Shown here piece by piece: positions 1 to 10,223 of a stretch of 64,000 nucleotides of DNA (positions are counted from its first letter, which is position 1; the number at the start of each line of letters is the position of its first letter). The notes beneath the pieces are model-generated. The model was not told where the DNA came from, did no database searches, and saw only the letters and a list, made by a program, of their open reading frames with translations. Source of the DNA: Streptomyces olivaceoviridis (GTDB taxonomy: Bacteria > Actinomycetota > Actinomycetes > Streptomycetales > Streptomycetaceae); NCBI RefSeq assembly GCF_014650115.1, contig NZ_BMUI01000001.1:558001-622000 (forward strand). Direction: 5' to 3'. The position numbers and the translations under genes are program-made.

Positions 1-582
1 GTCCCGGCCGAGGACGGTGAGGTCGGCGAGGGCGTCGGCGTCGAGTCGCCACAGGCGCGGGAGGTGCGCGTGGCCGGCCGTGCCGGTGGTGACGGTGGCG
101 GCGTTCGCGGCGGTCTCGGTGACGGCGAACCTGGCACCGGAGTCGCGGACGATCCACTCGACCTGCTCGGCGGAGGAGGTCGGGTAGACCGGCACGGACT
201 GGCCGCCGGCCGCCCAGATCGCGAAGTCCAGGACGGTCCACTCGTAGCGGGTGCGGGACATCACCGCGACCCGGCCGCCGGGTTCGAGCCCGGCGGCGAC
301 GAGCCCCTTGGCGACGGCGGCGACCTCGGCGGCGAAGGCGGACGCCGTCACCGGGTGCCAGGCACCGTCGCGGTCGCGGCGGCGCAGCAGCACCGCGTCG
401 GGGGTCTCGGCCGCGTGCGTGAACGGCAGGTCGGCCAGGGAACCGGTGGTGAGCGGGGGTGCCAGGGGCGCGGCGCGCACCTCGCGGACCACGCCCAGGG
501 GGTCGCGGACGATCTCCACCGCGGCGCGGTCCACGAGGTCGGTGCGCTGCCGTGCCCGTTTCAGATCCCTGCGTACGCCCAT
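1..582 (-). CDS. long-chain fatty-acid-CoA ligase, N-terminal part (cut by window edge)
   Basis: The first 194 residues of an AMP-dependent acyl-CoA synthetase. The frame stays open to base 1, so the catalytic core with the AMP-binding loop lies outside the window. Visible family features are the LPFTHAAETPDAVLLRRRDRDG stretch shortened by context, then VAVMSRTRYEWTVLDFAIWA and VPVYPTSSAEQVEWIV, all typical of FadD15-like ligases. It should activate fatty acids to acyl-CoA for beta-oxidation or lipid synthesis in the cytoplasm. The ATG at 580-582 has a GGGAG site just upstream. The chain-length preference cannot be read from this part. Confidence 0.85.
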   Translation of the reverse strand, partial: MGVRRDLKRARQRTDLVDRAAVEIVRDPLGVVREVRAAPLAPPLTTGSLADLPFTHAAETPDAVLLRRRDRDGAWHPVTASAFAAEVAAVAKGLVAAGLEPGGRVAVMSRTRYEWTVLDFAIWAAGGQSVPVYPTSSAEQVEWIVRDSGARFAVTETAANAATVTTGTAGHAHLPRLWRLDADALADLTVLGRD

Positions 583-618
583 GACGGCTCCCGGTGGCGG
601 TGCGTGGCCTGCCCAAGG

Positions 619-652
619 TTCCTACCGATGGGTCAACTTACTCACAAGTAAG
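619..652 (-). promoter_or_regulatory. probable promoter and palindromic operator of the acyl-CoA ligase gene
   Basis: On the minus strand TTGTGA (642-647) and TAGGAA (619-624) are separated by 17 bp, a reasonable vegetative promoter. The palindrome CTTACT-CACA-AGTAAG (637-652) overlaps the -35 element, the usual position for a TetR-type repressor of fatty-acid genes. No regulator gene is next to it in the window, so the regulator is unknown. Confidence 0.45.
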
Positions 653-687
653 GAAAGGTCAATGGGGCCCGCGGGGGTCGCTCCACG

Positions 688-2169
688 TCACTCCACGGGG
701 TCCGTGCCGCTCGCCTGGCGGATGGCGTCGGCGAGGCCGCGTACGTCGGCGTCCTCGGTGGTGCGGGCCAGCCCGGCGGCCCTGCGGGCGAGGCCGGTCA
801 GGCCGGGGGCGCCGGGGAGGGCCGGGCGGTCCGCGGAGCCGGTGCGCAGGGCGTCGGCGAAGTACGCGGCGACCGCGGTGACCTGGAAGCGGGGGCTCGC
901 CCGCCAGACCGAGCCGGCCAGGGCCCCGGTCTCCAGGGCGCCCGACGCCTCGTGCGGGTCGCGGGTCCCCGGGTCGAGCCAGCGGACGGTGGCGGTGGCG
1001 AGGTGACCACGGGCGCCGTGCCGGATGTGGACGGCGTACAGGGCGGTGACGGTGTGCCCGGGGCCGACCTCGCCGCCGTCGACCCGGTCGTTGCGGAAGT
1101 CCCGGTCGGCGACCTCGCGGTCGTCGTAGCCGATGAGGCGGAAGTCGGTGACGGTGTGCGGGTCGAAGGCGACCTGGGCCTTGGCGTCCCGGGCGGTCAG
1201 CTCGATGTTCCGCGGGAGCTGCCCGGCGAAGACCTTGTCGGCCTCCCCGGGATCGGAGACGTACACGGTGTGGCCGTCGCCCCGGTCGGCGAGGCGCTCC
1301 ATGAGGGAGTCGCCGTAGGTGCTGCCGACACCGACGCCGAAGAGGGTGATGCCGTGTTCGCGGCGGGCGTCGTCGATCCGGCGGAGGATCGCGTCCGCGC
1401 TGGTCTCGCCCGTGTTGGCGAGGGCGTCGGAGACGAGGACGACCCGGTTGGTGGCCCCCTTGCGGGCGCCCTCCACGGCGGTGGCGTAGCCCTCCTCGAC
1501 CCCCGCGCCGAGGTTGGTGGAGTTCTGCGGCTCCAGGGTGTCGATGGCGTCGCGTACGGTGCCGCGGTGGCCGCCGAGCCGGGTCATCGGCAGCACGGTC
1601 TCGGCGTCCCCGCTGAAGGTGACGAGGGCGACGGAGTCGTCGTCGCGCAGCCGATCCGTCAGGGTGGTCAGGGCGTGCTGGGCGAGGTCCAGGCGTCCGG
1701 GTTCGCCCATGGAGCCGGATGTGTCGATGACGAAGGTGAGCGCGGCGGGCGGGCGGTGCGCGTCCGGCGCGGCGGGCCGGGTGGCGAGGCCGACCCGGAC
1801 CAGGGACCAGTCCGGCTCGCCGGTGCGGGCGCCGTCGACGGTGACCGTGAAGCCGTTGCCGTCGGGCCGCCGGTAGTCCTGGCGGAAGCTGTTGACGAAC
1901 TCCTCCGGGCGGACGGTCCCGGGATCGGGCCTGCGGCCGTCGGCGAGGGTGCGGCGGGCGTAGGTGTAGGAGGCGGTGTCGACGTCCAGCGCGAAGGTGG
2001 ACAGCCGGCCGCCGGCGTCCTGCCGGACCACGCCGGACCCGCCGTCGCGGGCCTTCTCGTCGGCCTTCTGCGCGGCGCCGCCCGCGCTGCACGCCGTCAG
2101 CAGCAGCCCGCCCGCGGCCGTGAGCGCGAGCAGCGCCCGCCGTGCCCGGTGGTCCCCGTACCGCTCCAT
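688..2169 (-). CDS. VWA-domain lipoprotein, YfbK-like
   Basis: 493 residues. An N-terminal lipoprotein signal ends in the lipobox LTAC with the acylated Cys at about residue 27, so the protein should sit on the outer face of the membrane. Residues 55-105 resemble the domain that precedes VWA in YfbK proteins. The VWA domain follows, with the metal-binding motif DTSGS at about 149-153, and the C-terminal third resembles DUF3520. The start at 2169 was chosen because GGAGG lies 7 bp upstream and it directly precedes the signal peptide; the frame is open further upstream but nothing there looks like protein. It probably mediates metal-dependent adhesion or complex assembly at the cell surface. 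The partner is unknown. Confidence 0.8.
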   Translation of the reverse strand: MERYGDHRARRALLALTAAGGLLLTACSAGGAAQKADEKARDGGSGVVRQDAGGRLSTFALDVDTASYTYARRTLADGRRPDPGTVRPEEFVNSFRQDYRRPDGNGFTVTVDGARTGEPDWSLVRVGLATRPAAPDAHRPPAALTFVIDTSGSMGEPGRLDLAQHALTTLTDRLRDDDSVALVTFSGDAETVLPMTRLGGHRGTVRDAIDTLEPQNSTNLGAGVEEGYATAVEGARKGATNRVVLVSDALANTGETSADAILRRIDDARREHGITLFGVGVGSTYGDSLMERLADRGDGHTVYVSDPGEADKVFAGQLPRNIELTARDAKAQVAFDPHTVTDFRLIGYDDREVADRDFRNDRVDGGEVGPGHTVTALYAVHIRHGARGHLATATVRWLDPGTRDPHEASGALETGALAGSVWRASPRFQVTAVAAYFADALRTGSADRPALPGAPGLTGLARRAAGLARTTEDADVRGLADAIRQASGTDPVE

Positions 2170-2327
2170 CTGGTCCTCCCCGTCTGCCCGTTGGCGCCGG
2201 ACGTGTGCGTCCGCTGCCGACTGTGACGGGGCGGGGACCCGGAACGTGCGTCCCGGGGAGTTGCGGATGGATCTCGAACCGGCCACGGCGGCGGCCCGTC
2301 GTGACCGGCGGGTGACGCGCCGGTGAC

Positions 2328-3182
2328 CTAGGAGACGACGTCCTTGCGGGCGAAACCCCGGAAGGCCAGGGCGAACAGCACCAGGGCGTACGTTATGGAG
2401 AGCGCGGTGCCCTGGATCATGCCGGACCACTCGGGGCGGGGCTGGACGGCGTCGGCCCACGCGAACTGCCAGTGCGCGGGCAGGAAGTCACGCCAGTGGC
2501 CGAGGGCGGTGACGGCGTCCAGGACGTTGCCCACGATGGTCAGTCCGACCGCGCCGCCGACCGCGCCGAGCGGGGCGTCCGTCCTGGTGGACAGCCAGAA
2601 CGCCAGCCCGGCGGTGACCAGCTGGGACACGAAGATGTACGCCACGGCCACCAGGAGCCGCTGGGCCGCCGTCCCCGTGTCGAGCACGCCGCCGGTCGGT
2701 ATCTGAAGCGGGCCCCAGCCGTAGGCGGCCGTGCCGGCGGCGAGCGCCACGAGCGGCAGCAGCACCATCGCGGCGAGGCTCATCCCGAGCGCCACCACGA
2801 GCTTGGACCACAGCAACCGGGCCCGGGGCACCGGCGCGGCGAGCAGATAGCGCAGCGACGACCAGCTCGCCTCCGAGGCGACCGTGTCCCCGCAGAACAG
2901 GGCGACCGGGATCACCAGCAGGAAGCCCGCCGAGACGAACAGGTTCACGGCGGCGAAGTTGGCGCCGGAGGCGGTGGCCGTGTCCATCAGGGTGACCTGG
3001 TTGTTCCGGCCGCCCGGGTCGCCGCCGATCGCGAAGGCGATCAGCAGCACGAACGGCAGTACGGCCAGGACGGCGCCCATGACCAGCGTGCGGCGCCGCT
3101 TGAGCTGGCGGACCAGCTCGACCCGCAGCGGCAGGGTGCGCCCCGCCTGGTAGCCGGAGGCGACCTCGGTGAGCGTGCTCAT
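2328..3182 (-). CDS. ABC-2 type transporter permease
   Basis: 284 residues with about six hydrophobic segments, starting near VMGAVLAVLPFVLLIAFAIG. The pattern fits an ABC-2 membrane subunit, the class that exports drugs, lipids or peptides. Its ATG overlaps the stop of the upstream hydrolase-ATPase gene in an ATGA sequence at 3179-3182, so the two are translationally coupled and surely form one transporter. Residues near EASWSSLRYLLAAPVPRARLL are typical of ABC-2 permeases. The substrate cannot be read from the sequence. Confidence 0.85.
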   Translation of the reverse strand: MSTLTEVASGYQAGRTLPLRVELVRQLKRRRTLVMGAVLAVLPFVLLIAFAIGGDPGGRNNQVTLMDTATASGANFAAVNLFVSAGFLLVIPVALFCGDTVASEASWSSLRYLLAAPVPRARLLWSKLVVALGMSLAAMVLLPLVALAAGTAAYGWGPLQIPTGGVLDTGTAAQRLLVAVAYIFVSQLVTAGLAFWLSTRTDAPLGAVGGAVGLTIVGNVLDAVTALGHWRDFLPAHWQFAWADAVQPRPEWSGMIQGTALSITYALVLFALAFRGFARKDVVS

Positions 3183-5830
3183 GCGGAACCTCCGATCAGG
3201 GTGAGGAAGGCGTCTTCCAGGCGGCGGTGCGGGCCGACGGAGGCGACCGGCACCTCCAGCCGCACCAGCTCCACGACCAGCCGCTCGGCGGTGCCGCCGG
3301 GGTCCAGCCGGATCAGCAGCCCGTCGTCGGTGCGCACGGCGGAGGCGACGCCGTCCAGCGCGCCCACCTTCTCCACCACGGGCTCCTGCACCGGTACGGC
3401 GGTGCCGACCAGCAGGGTGTCGCCGGAGCCGACGATCTCCCGGACCGGGCCCGCCTGCACCAGTCGGCCGCGGTCCATCACCACCAGGTGGGTGCAGGAC
3501 TGCTCCACCTCGGCGAGGAGATGGCTGGAGACGATCACCGTACGGCCGCCGGCCGCGTAGCGGATCATCACCTCGCGCATCTCGCGGATCTGGGGCGGGT
3601 CCAGGCCGTTGGTGGGCTCGTCGAGGATGAGCAGGTCGGGCAGGCCCAGCATGGCCTGGGCGATGGCGAGGCGCTGCCGCATGCCCTGCGAGTACGTGCG
3701 GACCGCGCGGGCGAGCGCGTCGCCGAGCCCGGCGATCTCCAGGGCCTCGTCCAGGTGGGCGTCCGCGGGCGGACGGCCGGTGGCCCGCCAGTACAGCTCC
3801 AGGTTCTCCCGGCCGGACAGGTGGGGCAGGAAGCCGGCGCCCTCCACGAACGCGCCGACCCGGGAGAGCACCGACGCGCCGGGCCGGATGGCGTGGCCGA
3901 AGACGCGGATCTCGCCGGCGTCCGGCCGGATGAGGCCCATCAGCATGCGCAGGGTGGTGGTCTTGCCCGCGCCGTTCGGTCCGAGCAGGCCGAGGACCTG
4001 GCCCTTCTCCACCCGGAAGGAGAGGTCCCGGACGGCGTACCGGTCGGTGGACCCGGCGTACCGCTTGCTCAGGTCCGTGATCACCAGCGGGACCTCGGCC
4101 AGCGCGGGGTCGGGCGCAGGGGCGGCCGTCCGGCGGCGGGTGGTGAGCAGCAGGGCGAGGGCGGCGACCGCGCCGGCCACGGGCAGCCACCAGACCCAGG
4201 CCGGCAGGGGCGCGGCGGCGGTGGTGACGGAGGGGGCCGTCGGCACGCTCAGGCCTCCCTTCAGGGAGACGGTGTAGGTGGCCGGGGCGGCCGGGGAGGC
4301 GTAGCCGAGGTCGGTGGAGGCGAGGACCAGGCGGAGCCGGTGGCCCTTCTGCACCTCGTGGTCGATCGCCGGGAGCGTGACGGTGACGTCCTTGCCCGTC
4401 TTGGCGCCGGTCACCCGGAAGGGGGCGACGAGCTGGGCGGGCAGCACCTGCCGGGTGCCGTCGGGGCCGACGTCGTAGACCTTGCCGAACAGGACGGCGT
4501 CGTCGCGGGTGGAGGTGATGTGCACGGTGGCGGTCGGGGTGCCGGTGATGCGCAGGTCGCGGGTGAGCGGCGCCGAGTCGAACCGGGCGTACTGGCCGGG
4601 GAAGTCCAGGGAGACGCCGACGCCGAGCGCGGAGAGCTGGGCGAGGCCGCCGGAGCCGCCGAGGCCGGGCAGCGCGGAGACGCCGGGCGGGCTGGCCCCG
4701 GCCGGGTTGGCGACGCGCTGCGTGCCGCCGGTGAGGGCGATGGTGCGCGGATGGTCGCGCAGGCCGGGATAGGCGGCGGCGCTCGCGCCGCGCAGCCGGG
4801 CGGTGCCGTCGGTGGAGTCGACGCCGCCGGTGCGGGTGATCCGGAAGGCCGGGCCGGTGTCGGTGCCCCGGTCGCCCTTCAGGTAGCGGTCGAACCACGC
4901 GCGCACGCGTGTCTCGACCCGGCTGGTCTCCATGTCGCCGCCGTCGTGCCCGCCGGCGATCCAGTCGACGTCGACGGGGGCGCCGTTCGCGCGGATCGCC
5001 TTCTCGGCGGCGTCGGCCTGGCCCAGCGGGAACAGCGAGTCCGTCTGCCCCTGCACCAGCAGCGTGGGCACCTTGATGCGGTCGCCGACCGCCGACGGTG
5101 AGCGTTCCTCCAGCAGCTTGCGGGCGGCCGGGTCCGGGGTGCCGGACTCGGCGACCCGGTCGTACATCCGGCACAGCGCGGGCTCGAACTTCGCGCAGCC
5201 CCCGCCGGTGTTCACGAAGACGCCGGCCCACAGCTTCTTGAACACGTCGTCCGGGAAGAGGGCGTCCGCGAGGTTCCAGTAGGTGATGGCCGGGGCGATG
5301 GCGTCGACCCGGTGGTCGTACCCGGCGGCGAGCAGGGAGATCGCGCCGCCGTAGGAGCCGCCGGCCACGCCCACGCGCGGGTCGCCGGGCTTGTCGAGCC
5401 GCACCTGGGGCTGCCTGGCCAGCCAGTCGATGAGCCGGGAGGCGTCGGCGACCTCGCCCTTCGGGTCGTTCAGGCCGATCTTCCCGGTCGAGCCGCCGAA
5501 ACCGCGCGCGGACCAGGTCAGGACCGCGTACCCGTCCCGGGCGAGGTCCTCGGCCTGCCGGCGCATGTCGTCCTTGCTGCCGCCGAAGCCGTGCGCGAGC
5601 AGGACGGCGGGGTGCCGGCCGGCGTCGGCCGGGGTGAAGTACGAGGTGTCCAGGCGCACCCCGTCGACCGCCATGACCTGGTCGCTGCGGCGCACGGCCC
5701 GCGGGTCGTCGGAGGCGACGGCCGCCGTCCACGTCCCGGCGCCGGCGAGCACCACGACGGCGGCCCCGGCGGCCAGGAGCCGGCGGGGCCGCCGTAGCAG
5801 GCTGCGCAGGGCGGGCGGTCGAAGATCCAT
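3179..5830 (-). CDS. fusion of X-Pro dipeptidyl-peptidase-like hydrolase and ABC transporter ATPase
   Basis: 883 residues in one frame. After a basic N-terminus, residues 18-38 form a membrane segment. An alpha/beta hydrolase of the S15/CocE type follows, with nucleophile motif GGSYGG (Ser about 159) and a GGHDGG His motif near 295. A beta-rich PepX C-terminal-like region covers about 340-530. A second membrane segment lies at about 545-568 and is followed by Arg residues. A complete ABC ATPase ends the protein, with Walker A GPNGAGKTTT near 615-624 and signature YSQGMRQR near 713. The predicted topology puts the hydrolase outside and the ATPase inside. It pairs with the permease encoded immediately downstream. 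No Shine-Dalgarno is seen; TACCGT lies just upstream of the ATG, so the mRNA may be leaderless. Confidence 0.85.
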   Translation of the reverse strand: MDLRPPALRSLLRRPRRLLAAGAAVVVLAGAGTWTAAVASDDPRAVRRSDQVMAVDGVRLDTSYFTPADAGRHPAVLLAHGFGGSKDDMRRQAEDLARDGYAVLTWSARGFGGSTGKIGLNDPKGEVADASRLIDWLARQPQVRLDKPGDPRVGVAGGSYGGAISLLAAGYDHRVDAIAPAITYWNLADALFPDDVFKKLWAGVFVNTGGGCAKFEPALCRMYDRVAESGTPDPAARKLLEERSPSAVGDRIKVPTLLVQGQTDSLFPLGQADAAEKAIRANGAPVDVDWIAGGHDGGDMETSRVETRVRAWFDRYLKGDRGTDTGPAFRITRTGGVDSTDGTARLRGASAAAYPGLRDHPRTIALTGGTQRVANPAGASPPGVSALPGLGGSGGLAQLSALGVGVSLDFPGQYARFDSAPLTRDLRITGTPTATVHITSTRDDAVLFGKVYDVGPDGTRQVLPAQLVAPFRVTGAKTGKDVTVTLPAIDHEVQKGHRLRLVLASTDLGYASPAAPATYTVSLKGGLSVPTAPSVTTAAAPLPAWVWWLPVAGAVAALALLLTTRRRTAAPAPDPALAEVPLVITDLSKRYAGSTDRYAVRDLSFRVEKGQVLGLLGPNGAGKTTTLRMLMGLIRPDAGEIRVFGHAIRPGASVLSRVGAFVEGAGFLPHLSGRENLELYWRATGRPPADAHLDEALEIAGLGDALARAVRTYSQGMRQRLAIAQAMLGLPDLLILDEPTNGLDPPQIREMREVMIRYAAGGRTVIVSSHLLAEVEQSCTHLVVMDRGRLVQAGPVREIVGSGDTLLVGTAVPVQEPVVEKVGALDGVASAVRTDDGLLIRLDPGGTAERLVVELVRLEVPVASVGPHRRLEDAFLTLIGGSA

Positions 5831-5990
5831 GCGTCAACGGTACGGGGCGGTACTGACAACCGCTGCCGACCTGGGGGTGAGCGGGTGCCCCTCCTCCGGG
5901 TGTACGGGGGTGCTGTGCCCTACCGCGGTCGTGGTACGGACGGCGGAGCCGCACAGTGGTACGGCCCCGCTCCGACGTCCGGGCCCGTGG

Positions 5991-7382
5991 TCAGGCCTGC
6001 GCGTCCTCCGGGATCGACACCAGCCAGTGGGTGTCGCGGCGCGGGCGCAGGTACAGGGCCCAGTAGAGGGTCGCCGCGGCGGTGATGCCGCCGGTCCACA
6101 GCAGGTAGCTCGTCTCCTGCTGGGTCAGGATGTAGGCCAGGACGGCGATGAGCAGGACCGGCACCGCGGGCCACAGCGGCATCCGCCAGGCGGGGGTGTG
6201 CTTGTGGGAGCCACGGCGGGCGAGCAGGGCGGCGACCGCGACGAGCAGGTACATGCCGGTCACCGAGACGCCGGTGACGCCGTACAGGGTGTCGAGGTTG
6301 ACGAAGCAGAGCACCGCGCCGGGGACGCCGACCGCGAGGGTGGCGACCCAGGGGGAGCCGAAGCGGCCGAGCTTGGAGAAGACGGTGTTGACCGGGCCGG
6401 GCCAGGCCTTGTCGCGGGCCGAGGCGAACAGGACGCGGGAGTTTTGGATGACCATGACGATGCCCGCGTTGATGATCGCGAGGGCCACGCAGAGGCTGAC
6501 GAAGGTGCCGACCGCGGAGTTGGACCAGGCGGTGACCATGGAGCTGATGTCGCCGCCGGTCAGTTCCTTGAGGTCGGAGGCGCCCATGGTGATGGCGGCG
6601 ACCGGCACCAGGATGACCACGGTGGAGATGGCGAGGGTGGCGAGGACCGTCCGGGCGACGTTGCGGCGCGGGTTCTCCAGTTCCTCGGAGAGGTAGACGG
6701 CGGTGGAGAAGCCCTGGGTGACGAAGAGGGCGATGGCGAGGCCGGAGACCACCAGCATGGCCGTCACGGTGTCGGTGTGGCCGTTCGCGCCGGCCACCTG
6801 CATCGAGACCAGGCTGCCCACCCCGCGGTGGCTGTGCGAGAAGCCCAGCAGGGCGACGACCCCGGCGGCGATGACCTCCAGGACCAGGAAGATGCCGGTG
6901 ATCCAGGCGTTGGCACGCAGGTCCAGCAGACCGGCGAGGGTGGCCAGCAGCATCACTCCGGCGCCCGTCATGGACGGGTCCAGGTGGACGAGGGGGGCGA
7001 GGTAGTCCGCGGTGCCCATCGCGATCACCGGGGGCACGATCATCACGACCAGCAGGGAGAGCACGAAGACCAGCCAGCCCGCGAGCCGTCCGGCCATCGT
7101 GGAGACCATGGCGTACTCGCCGCCCGCGCTGGGGATCAGGGTGCCCAGCTCGGAGTAGCAGAACGCCACGGCGATACAGAGGAGCGAGCCGATGGCGATC
7201 GTCAGGGCGGTGGCGGTGCCGAGGGAACCGAACAGGTCGGGGACGACGACGAAGAGCGTGGAGGCGGGCGTGACGCAGGACAGCGTCAGCAGCGTGCCGC
7301 CGACGACACCGATGGAACGCTTCAGCCCCGGTGCGGGAGCCGTCGCGGTGTCTACCACGGACTTCTGGAGCGTGTCGGTCAT
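5991..7382 (-). CDS. amino-acid permease, APC family
   Basis: 463 residues with about twelve membrane segments beginning at residue 20. The conserved early APC motif GVVGGTLLTLSCVTPAST and the SAGGEYAMVSTMAGR stretch are visible. It should be a cation- or exchange-driven amino-acid or amine transporter. The ATG at 7382 was chosen over an upstream in-frame ATG at 7514, because the intervening residues are Arg- and Pro-rich and not family-like. A weak GGAA site precedes it. The gene stands alone. The substrate cannot be assigned. Confidence 0.85.
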   Translation of the reverse strand: MTDTLQKSVVDTATAPAPGLKRSIGVVGGTLLTLSCVTPASTLFVVVPDLFGSLGTATALTIAIGSLLCIAVAFCYSELGTLIPSAGGEYAMVSTMAGRLAGWLVFVLSLLVVMIVPPVIAMGTADYLAPLVHLDPSMTGAGVMLLATLAGLLDLRANAWITGIFLVLEVIAAGVVALLGFSHSHRGVGSLVSMQVAGANGHTDTVTAMLVVSGLAIALFVTQGFSTAVYLSEELENPRRNVARTVLATLAISTVVILVPVAAITMGASDLKELTGGDISSMVTAWSNSAVGTFVSLCVALAIINAGIVMVIQNSRVLFASARDKAWPGPVNTVFSKLGRFGSPWVATLAVGVPGAVLCFVNLDTLYGVTGVSVTGMYLLVAVAALLARRGSHKHTPAWRMPLWPAVPVLLIAVLAYILTQQETSYLLWTGGITAAATLYWALYLRPRRDTHWLVSIPEDAQA

Positions 7383-7813
7383 GCGGCGGTTCCGTTCGAC
7401 GTGAGCGGCTGGGGTGGGGGTCGGGAGCGCTATCGCCTCCGGCGGATCGTCGTACGTTCGTCTCGTCCGCTCCCGGCGCTGCATAGAGAACCCCGACGAA
7501 AACCACCACGTCAATGGCCGTTTGCCTTCGGAATCCGCACCTCCGGACGGCTGTGTGCCGCATCACTTTCCCAGGCTGTGACGCCCCATAGGTGCATCCA
7601 TCAAGCCCATGACTGATGTGACCTTGCTTTTGAAGGTCATCTGCTCGTAACCCCTTCGCCACCCGTTTCGTCCGGCCTGAACGGGAACCGTAGGCAAGGT
7701 TTCAAAAAAATGTCAGCCGTCCGGTATCCGGACGGGTTATTCAGTCGCGTCCATGTCAGTGGTGGCCGATAGAGTGCGCCCCGCACAACAGACACACAGC
7801 TTGGGGTGGGGAC
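7383..7813. other. intergenic region with two inverted repeats
   Basis: 431 bp without a convincing gene, between the divergent permease and lipoprotein genes. It holds the repeat TGACCTT-N7-AAGGTCA (7619-7639) and the perfect repeat CCGTCCGG-TAT-CCGGACGG (7717-7735). TAGAGT at 7770-7775 is a possible -10 element for the lipoprotein gene, although no clear -35 is present. These are plausible operators or UTR hairpins, not proven ones. Confidence 0.4.
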
Positions 7814-8644
7814 ATGAGGAAGAGGCACACCGCCGCCTGGGTGGCCTGCACGGCGGCAGCACTGGTGGCGGTCTCCGGCTGCGGCACGGAGAGCGCCAGG
7901 ACGGCCGTCAAGGCGGTCGACAAGGCCGATCAGGCGATGGCGGCACTGACGAGGGCGACGGACCGGACGGAGCGGCTGGGCTCGGCCGAGGTGCGGATGA
8001 CGACCGACACCGGCACCAGCGGCCCGATCTCCATGAAGGGCACGTACTCCTGGGGCGGCGGATACGCCTTCGACGTGGAGATGGACACCAAGGCCGCGAA
8101 CATGCAGGCCATGAACCACTCCCCCACGACGCACGTCCTGTTCGTCGACGGCGTCTACTACTACGACGTCGACCGCTTCGCCTCCGGCCCGTACCAGGGC
8201 AAGGACTGGATCAAGATCGACGGCTCGGTCCTCTTCGGGAAGAAGGGCGCCGAGGCCCTCAGCGGGGACAACGGCAGCCCCTCCGCCTCCATGAAGGGCC
8301 TGAAGTACGCCAAGGACGTCCAGAACCTCGGCACGCAGACCGTGAACGGGAAGCACACCACGCACTACCGCGGCGTCATCGACAGCGCCCACATGGGCAA
8401 GCTCAAGGACGTCTACGGCGAGGGCAGCCCCATGAGCAAGGTGACCGGCGCGGAGTCGATCCTCATGGACGTGTGGGTCGGCTCCGACGACCTGCCGGTC
8501 CGGCTCAAGGAGAAGATCGGCGTCATGACCATCAGCATGGACTTCGACAAGTTCGGCAGGACGGCCACCGTGCAGGCCCCGCCCGCCGGGCGCGTCGCCG
8601 ACCTCACCGACATGATCAAGAAGCAGCGGAGCCGGCAGGGCTGA
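7814..8644 (+). CDS. secreted lipoprotein, LppX/LprG-like fold possible
   Basis: 276 residues. The signal MRKRHTAAWVACTAAALVAV runs into the lipobox VSGC, giving a lipid-anchored surface protein. The rest is a soluble domain rich in alternating Thr, Gly and Asp, with repeated patterns such as GGGYAFDVEMDTK and VWVGSDDLPVRLKEK. This resembles the beta-sheet lipid-carrier lipoproteins of actinobacteria, an inference from pattern only. The start has GGGGTGGGG close upstream. The gene is monocistronic and ends at a shared terminator facing mmsA. Confidence 0.7.
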   Translation: MRKRHTAAWVACTAAALVAVSGCGTESARTAVKAVDKADQAMAALTRATDRTERLGSAEVRMTTDTGTSGPISMKGTYSWGGGYAFDVEMDTKAANMQAMNHSPTTHVLFVDGVYYYDVDRFASGPYQGKDWIKIDGSVLFGKKGAEALSGDNGSPSASMKGLKYAKDVQNLGTQTVNGKHTTHYRGVIDSAHMGKLKDVYGEGSPMSKVTGAESILMDVWVGSDDLPVRLKEKIGVMTISMDFDKFGRTATVQAPPAGRVADLTDMIKKQRSRQG

Positions 8645-8651
8645 ACGCGCC

Positions 8652-8692
8652 GGTGCCCCGCCCTCTCGCGCTCGCGCGGAGGGCGGGGCACC
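8652..8692. terminator. bidirectional terminator between lipoprotein gene and mmsA
   Basis: Perfect 14-bp arms GGTGCCCCGCCCTC (8652-8665) and GAGGGCGGGGCACC (8679-8692) with a 13-nt loop. It lies between two convergent stop codons and can serve both strands. Confidence 0.8.
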
Positions 8693-8704
8693 GTGCCGTC
8701 CGGC

Positions 8705-10207
<1,503 letters not shown>

Positions 10208-10223
10208 GTCCGGAGACTCCTTC

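Noticed and set aside
5391..7616. Long open frame on the plus strand opposite the hydrolase fusion and permease
   Set aside because: It is a GC-bias shadow: low-complexity Gly, Asp, Glu and Arg protein, no ribosome site, and it spans two real genes on the other strand.
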